Source: Betaproteobacteria bacterium (GTDB lineage Bacteria; Pseudomonadota; Gammaproteobacteria; Burkholderiales; Casimicrobiaceae). From it: a stretch of DNA of 7,836 bases. The notes beneath the pieces are model-generated. The model did not search any database, had not been told where the DNA came from, and saw only the letters and a program-made list of their open reading frames with translations. Shown here piece by piece: positions 5,572-7,836 of this stretch. The stretch lies in NCBI GenBank assembly GCA_005883655.1, contig VBDA01000062.1, positions 1 to 7,836 of the forward strand. Reading direction: 5' to 3'. Within the stretch, counting starts at the first letter, position 1. Every line of letters begins with the position of its first letter. The translations under genes and the position numbers were made by a program.

Positions 5572-6849
5572 ATGCCGACCTTTCCGCTTTTTCGCGCGCT
5601 TTCGCACCGGAACTTCCGTCTGTTCTTTTTCGGACAGGGGCTGTCGCTGATCGGGACCTGGCTACAGCAGGTTGCGATGTCATGGCTCACCTATCGCCTC
5701 TCGGGCTCGGCGTTGCTGCTTGGTGTCGTCACGTTTTGTCAGTACATCGCCGTGCTGCTGCTCGCGCCCGTCGCCGGTGTGCTTGCCGATCGGATCGACC
5801 GCCGGCGAGCGCTGCTGATAACGCAATCGGTGATGCTGGCGCAGGCATTCACCTTGGCTGTGCTCACCGCGAGCGGAAAGGTTGAGGTTTGGCATGTTGC
5901 GGCGCTGGCCCTGGTGCTCGGTTGCGCGTCGGCGTTCGACATTCCCTTACGTCATGCGCTGATTGCACAGCTGGTCGGCGATCGATCGCATTTGCCGAAT
6001 GCGATCGCGCTCAATTCGTTGTTGATCAACTGCGCTCGCGTCGTCGGCCCCGCGATTGCCGGCATCCTGATCGCGGCAGTCGGCGAAGCGATTTGCTTCG
6101 GTCTCAACGCATTGTCCTTCGGCGCGGTGCTCTGCGCGCTGGCCAAGATGCGCTGGCCGGCCGCGCGTACGCCGGCGCCTCCCGCGAGATGGCTGGCGAG
6201 CTGGCTCGAAGGGGCAAAGTCGGCATTCGGTTTTCGCCCGATTCGGGCTGCCTTGCTACTCATCGCATTGATCAGCGGCACGATCGGGACCTATTCCACG
6301 CTCATGCCGGTATTTGCCAAGGATGTGTTTGGCGGAGACGCGCACACGCTTGGAGTGCTCCTGTCCGCAGCCGGCAGCGGGGCGCTGCTCTCAGCGCTTT
6401 ACCTCGCCAGCCGGCACACCACGCGCGGGCTGGACCGCGTCATCCTCGTTGCGGGAACGATCGCGTCGCTCGCCATGCTCGCCTTCGCGCACTCGACCCG
6501 CCTTGCACTGGCGCTCCCCTTGCTGGTAGCGCTGGGAGCCGGATTGATCGCGGCGCAGGCCTCGATTCAGACCCTGGTGCAGACCCTGATCGACGACGAC
6601 AAGCGGGGCCGCGTCATGAGCCTGTACACGATGGCGTTTCTGGGCATGCTGCCATTCGGCAATCTCGCGGCGGGCGCGGTGGCCCGATATGTCGGCGAAG
6701 CCACTGCATTCACGCTCAACGGCTGCATGTGTCTTGCAGGACTGCTGGTGTTCGCGCGAGCGCTGCCCGGCCTGCGCATCGCCGCGCGGCTCGGGCGCAG
6801 CAACGAAGTGGAAGCCAACCTTAAGCCCGAGCCTGAAAGCCGAGCGTGA
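5572..6849 (+). CDS. MFS transporter, EntS/transmembrane secretion effector type (MFS_3)
   Basis: A 425-residue inner-membrane protein of the major facilitator superfamily, closest by eye to the group containing the enterobactin exporter EntS (PF05977-like, DHA3 drug:H+ antiporters). I count twelve hydrophobic segments, starting near residues 17, 47, 80, 106, 145, 168, 225, 258, 290, 311, 348 and 377, with the long cytoplasmic loop between helices 6 and 7 (about 192-222). The MFS motif A appears as GVLADRIDRRRAL at 69-81, and RGRVMSLYTMAFLG (345-358), typical of this group, precedes helix 11. The N-terminus (FRALSHRNFRLFFFGQ) is also characteristic. The substrate cannot be read from sequence; no siderophore or antibiotic genes lie nearby. 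It starts 55 bases after valS with no visible Shine-Dalgarno and could be read from the valS transcript. The soluble tail after about residue 400 is short and charged. Confidence 0.9.
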   Translation: MPTFPLFRALSHRNFRLFFFGQGLSLIGTWLQQVAMSWLTYRLSGSALLLGVVTFCQYIAVLLLAPVAGVLADRIDRRRALLITQSVMLAQAFTLAVLTASGKVEVWHVAALALVLGCASAFDIPLRHALIAQLVGDRSHLPNAIALNSLLINCARVVGPAIAGILIAAVGEAICFGLNALSFGAVLCALAKMRWPAARTPAPPARWLASWLEGAKSAFGFRPIRAALLLIALISGTIGTYSTLMPVFAKDVFGGDAHTLGVLLSAAGSGALLSALYLASRHTTRGLDRVILVAGTIASLAMLAFAHSTRLALALPLLVALGAGLIAAQASIQTLVQTLIDDDKRGRVMSLYTMAFLGMLPFGNLAAGAVARYVGEATAFTLNGCMCLAGLLVFARALPGLRIAARLGRSNEVEANLKPEPESRA

Positions 6850-6896
6850 AAACTAAGCCGGCGGGTGTCGCCTGCGAGGTCCGGCAATGCGAACGT
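6850..6896. other. Short gap between convergent genes, no clear terminator
   Basis: The 47 bases between the two convergent stop codons hold nested weak inverted repeats: GCCGG at 6857-6861 with CCGGC at 6881-6885, and GGCG at 6860-6863 with CGCC at 6869-6872. Neither is followed by a T-run on either strand within a few bases. A run of five T at 6903-6907 lies inside the helicase tail, too far away to be convincing. Termination here may be Rho-dependent or occur inside the opposing gene. Confidence 0.35.
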
Positions 6897-7836
6897 TCAG
6901 ACTTTTTCCGGCTCGCGCACGGAGCGCTTCATCAACAGCGCGGGGATCGGATGCTTGCGATGCAGCGACGGCCGTCCATCTGCGCCCTTGTGCACCAGCG
7001 CCGAGGGAGAGCGTGCACGATCCGCTTCGCGCGAAATCGGCGCCTGATCGGGATTGCGGTCGTCGGCGTCGGCGGCGCGGCCTCGCCGCGGTGCATGAGT
7101 TTCGGAACGCGCAACTTGCGAGCTTGAATGGCACGCGGAGCTCGCGCCGTGCGGCGGACGCTTAGCGCCGCGGGTTTCCCGCACCTCACGGGGTGGTCGC
7201 TGCGTGGTCGTGTGCTTCGCCGACGGAGCATCGCGAGGCGCGCTGAACCCGTCTAGGGCAGTCACGGGAATCGTTCGCTTGAGCATGCGCTCGATCTCCG
7301 CCAGCAGTTTTTCCTCGTCTGGCGCGCAGAACGAAATTCGGCCCGTGCGGCCAATGCGATGGATATAATCCTCCGGAACGTAGGGCATCTCGTAGTTGAC
7401 GACCAGAGGCAGGTCATCGATGTCGAGGCCCCGCGCGGCGACGTCGGTCGCGACCATGACCTGAACCTTCGCCGCCTTGAAATCGTCGAGCGCTTCCAGC
7501 CGCGCGGCCTGGCTCTTGTCGCCATGGATCGCGGTGGTCTTGAGCCCGTCCTTCTCCAGCTGCCGCGCCAACCGCGATGCACCATGCTTGGTGCGCACGA
7601 AACACAACACCTGCCACAGATTGCGTGAGGTGACGATATGCGTGAGCAGCGCCCGCTTTTGATCCGATGCAAGCTTGTACACGCTTTGCGCGACGGTCTC
7701 GGCGGCGGTGTTGCGAAGCGCGACCTCGATCAGGGTCGGGGCATTGAGCAGTTGATCGGCGAGCTTCTTGATCTCGTTCGAGAAGGTCGCCGAAAAGAGC
7801 AGGTTCTGGCGCTTGGCCGTCGCCGGCAGGAGCGCC
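6897..7836 (-). CDS. rhlE: DEAD-box ATP-dependent RNA helicase, RhlE type (5' part outside window)
   Basis: The last 312 residues of an RNA helicase that unwinds RNA duplexes in ribosome assembly and RNA decay. The frame is open to the right edge, so the Q, Walker A and DEAD motifs lie outside. Visible in order are motif III (LLFSATFSNEIKKLADQLL), NTAAETVAQSVYKL leading into the second RecA domain, FVRTKHGASRLARQL, AIHGDKSQAAR, motif V (VMVATDVAARGLDIDDLP) and motif VI (HRIGRTGR, 7338-7361). RhlE-type is favoured over other DEAD-box groups because of RQNLLFSATFSNEI, NTAAETVAQ and TKHGASRLA. Directly after motif VI the usual AGxxGxA segment is missing: the sequence goes straight to ISFCAPDEEKLLAEIERML. 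The last 120 or so residues are a basic, low-complexity Arg/Ser/Pro/His tail ending MKRSVREPEKV, as in many RhlE proteins. It converges with the MFS gene across 47 bases. Confidence 0.92.
   Translation of the reverse strand, partial: ALLPATAKRQNLLFSATFSNEIKKLADQLLNAPTLIEVALRNTAAETVAQSVYKLASDQKRALLTHIVTSRNLWQVLCFVRTKHGASRLARQLEKDGLKTTAIHGDKSQAARLEALDDFKAAKVQVMVATDVAARGLDIDDLPLVVNYEMPYVPEDYIHRIGRTGRISFCAPDEEKLLAEIERMLKRTIPVTALDGFSAPRDAPSAKHTTTQRPPREVRETRGAKRPPHGASSACHSSSQVARSETHAPRRGRAADADDRNPDQAPISREADRARSPSALVHKGADGRPSLHRKHPIPALLMKRSVREPEKV

Noticed and set aside
6853..7231. Alternative minus-strand frames over the helicase tail, suggesting a frameshift
   Set aside because: The main frame stays open to a sensible end (MKRSVREPEKV) and the other frames give no better helicase-like tail, so no frameshift is needed.

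Overview
The window is high-GC chromosomal DNA with tightly packed genes. Its content (DNA polymerase III chi, a gene resembling the Burkholderia-type DUF2486 family, valyl-tRNA synthetase, RhlE-type helicase) suggests a betaproteobacterium, perhaps of the Burkholderiales or Nitrosomonadales. That assignment rests on protein resemblance and gene order only. No mobile element, CRISPR array, tRNA or rRNA is visible.

Layout, left to right. (1) holC (18-437) and an uncharacterised Pro/Ala-rich gene (437-1288) overlap by one base (TGATG) and look co-transcribed. (2) A 259-base gap (1289-1547) holds what looks like a complete ribosome-mediated attenuator: a short leader peptide with a Tyr/Phe cluster, three mutually exclusive RNA pairings, and a strong intrinsic terminator whose U-tract ends one base before the next gene's Shine-Dalgarno sequence. 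(3) The gene it would control, at 1548-2564, is a type I-beta DAHP synthase, the first enzyme of aromatic amino acid synthesis. (4) After a 105-base gap with a perfect TATAAT comes valS (2670-5516), full length. (5) A 12-helix MFS exporter (5572-6849) follows on the same strand. (6) An rhlE-type DEAD-box RNA helicase (6897 to the right edge) runs convergently on the minus strand. Its 5' part lies outside the window.

How the parts work together. The holC-valS neighbourhood is an old housekeeping association (replication clamp-loader subunit and translation). Here it is interrupted by an aromatic-biosynthesis gene with its own control region. The leader reads Tyr/Phe-tRNA charging, and the DAHP synthase carries the N-terminal domain that senses Tyr/Phe in the related Thermotoga enzyme. 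The same end products would therefore be sensed twice, at transcription and at the enzyme.

The most notable items are the attenuator and an apparent seven-residue in-frame loss directly after helicase motif VI in rhlE. The 63-base tandem repeat in the uncharacterised gene and the weak initiation signals of valS and the MFS gene are smaller points.
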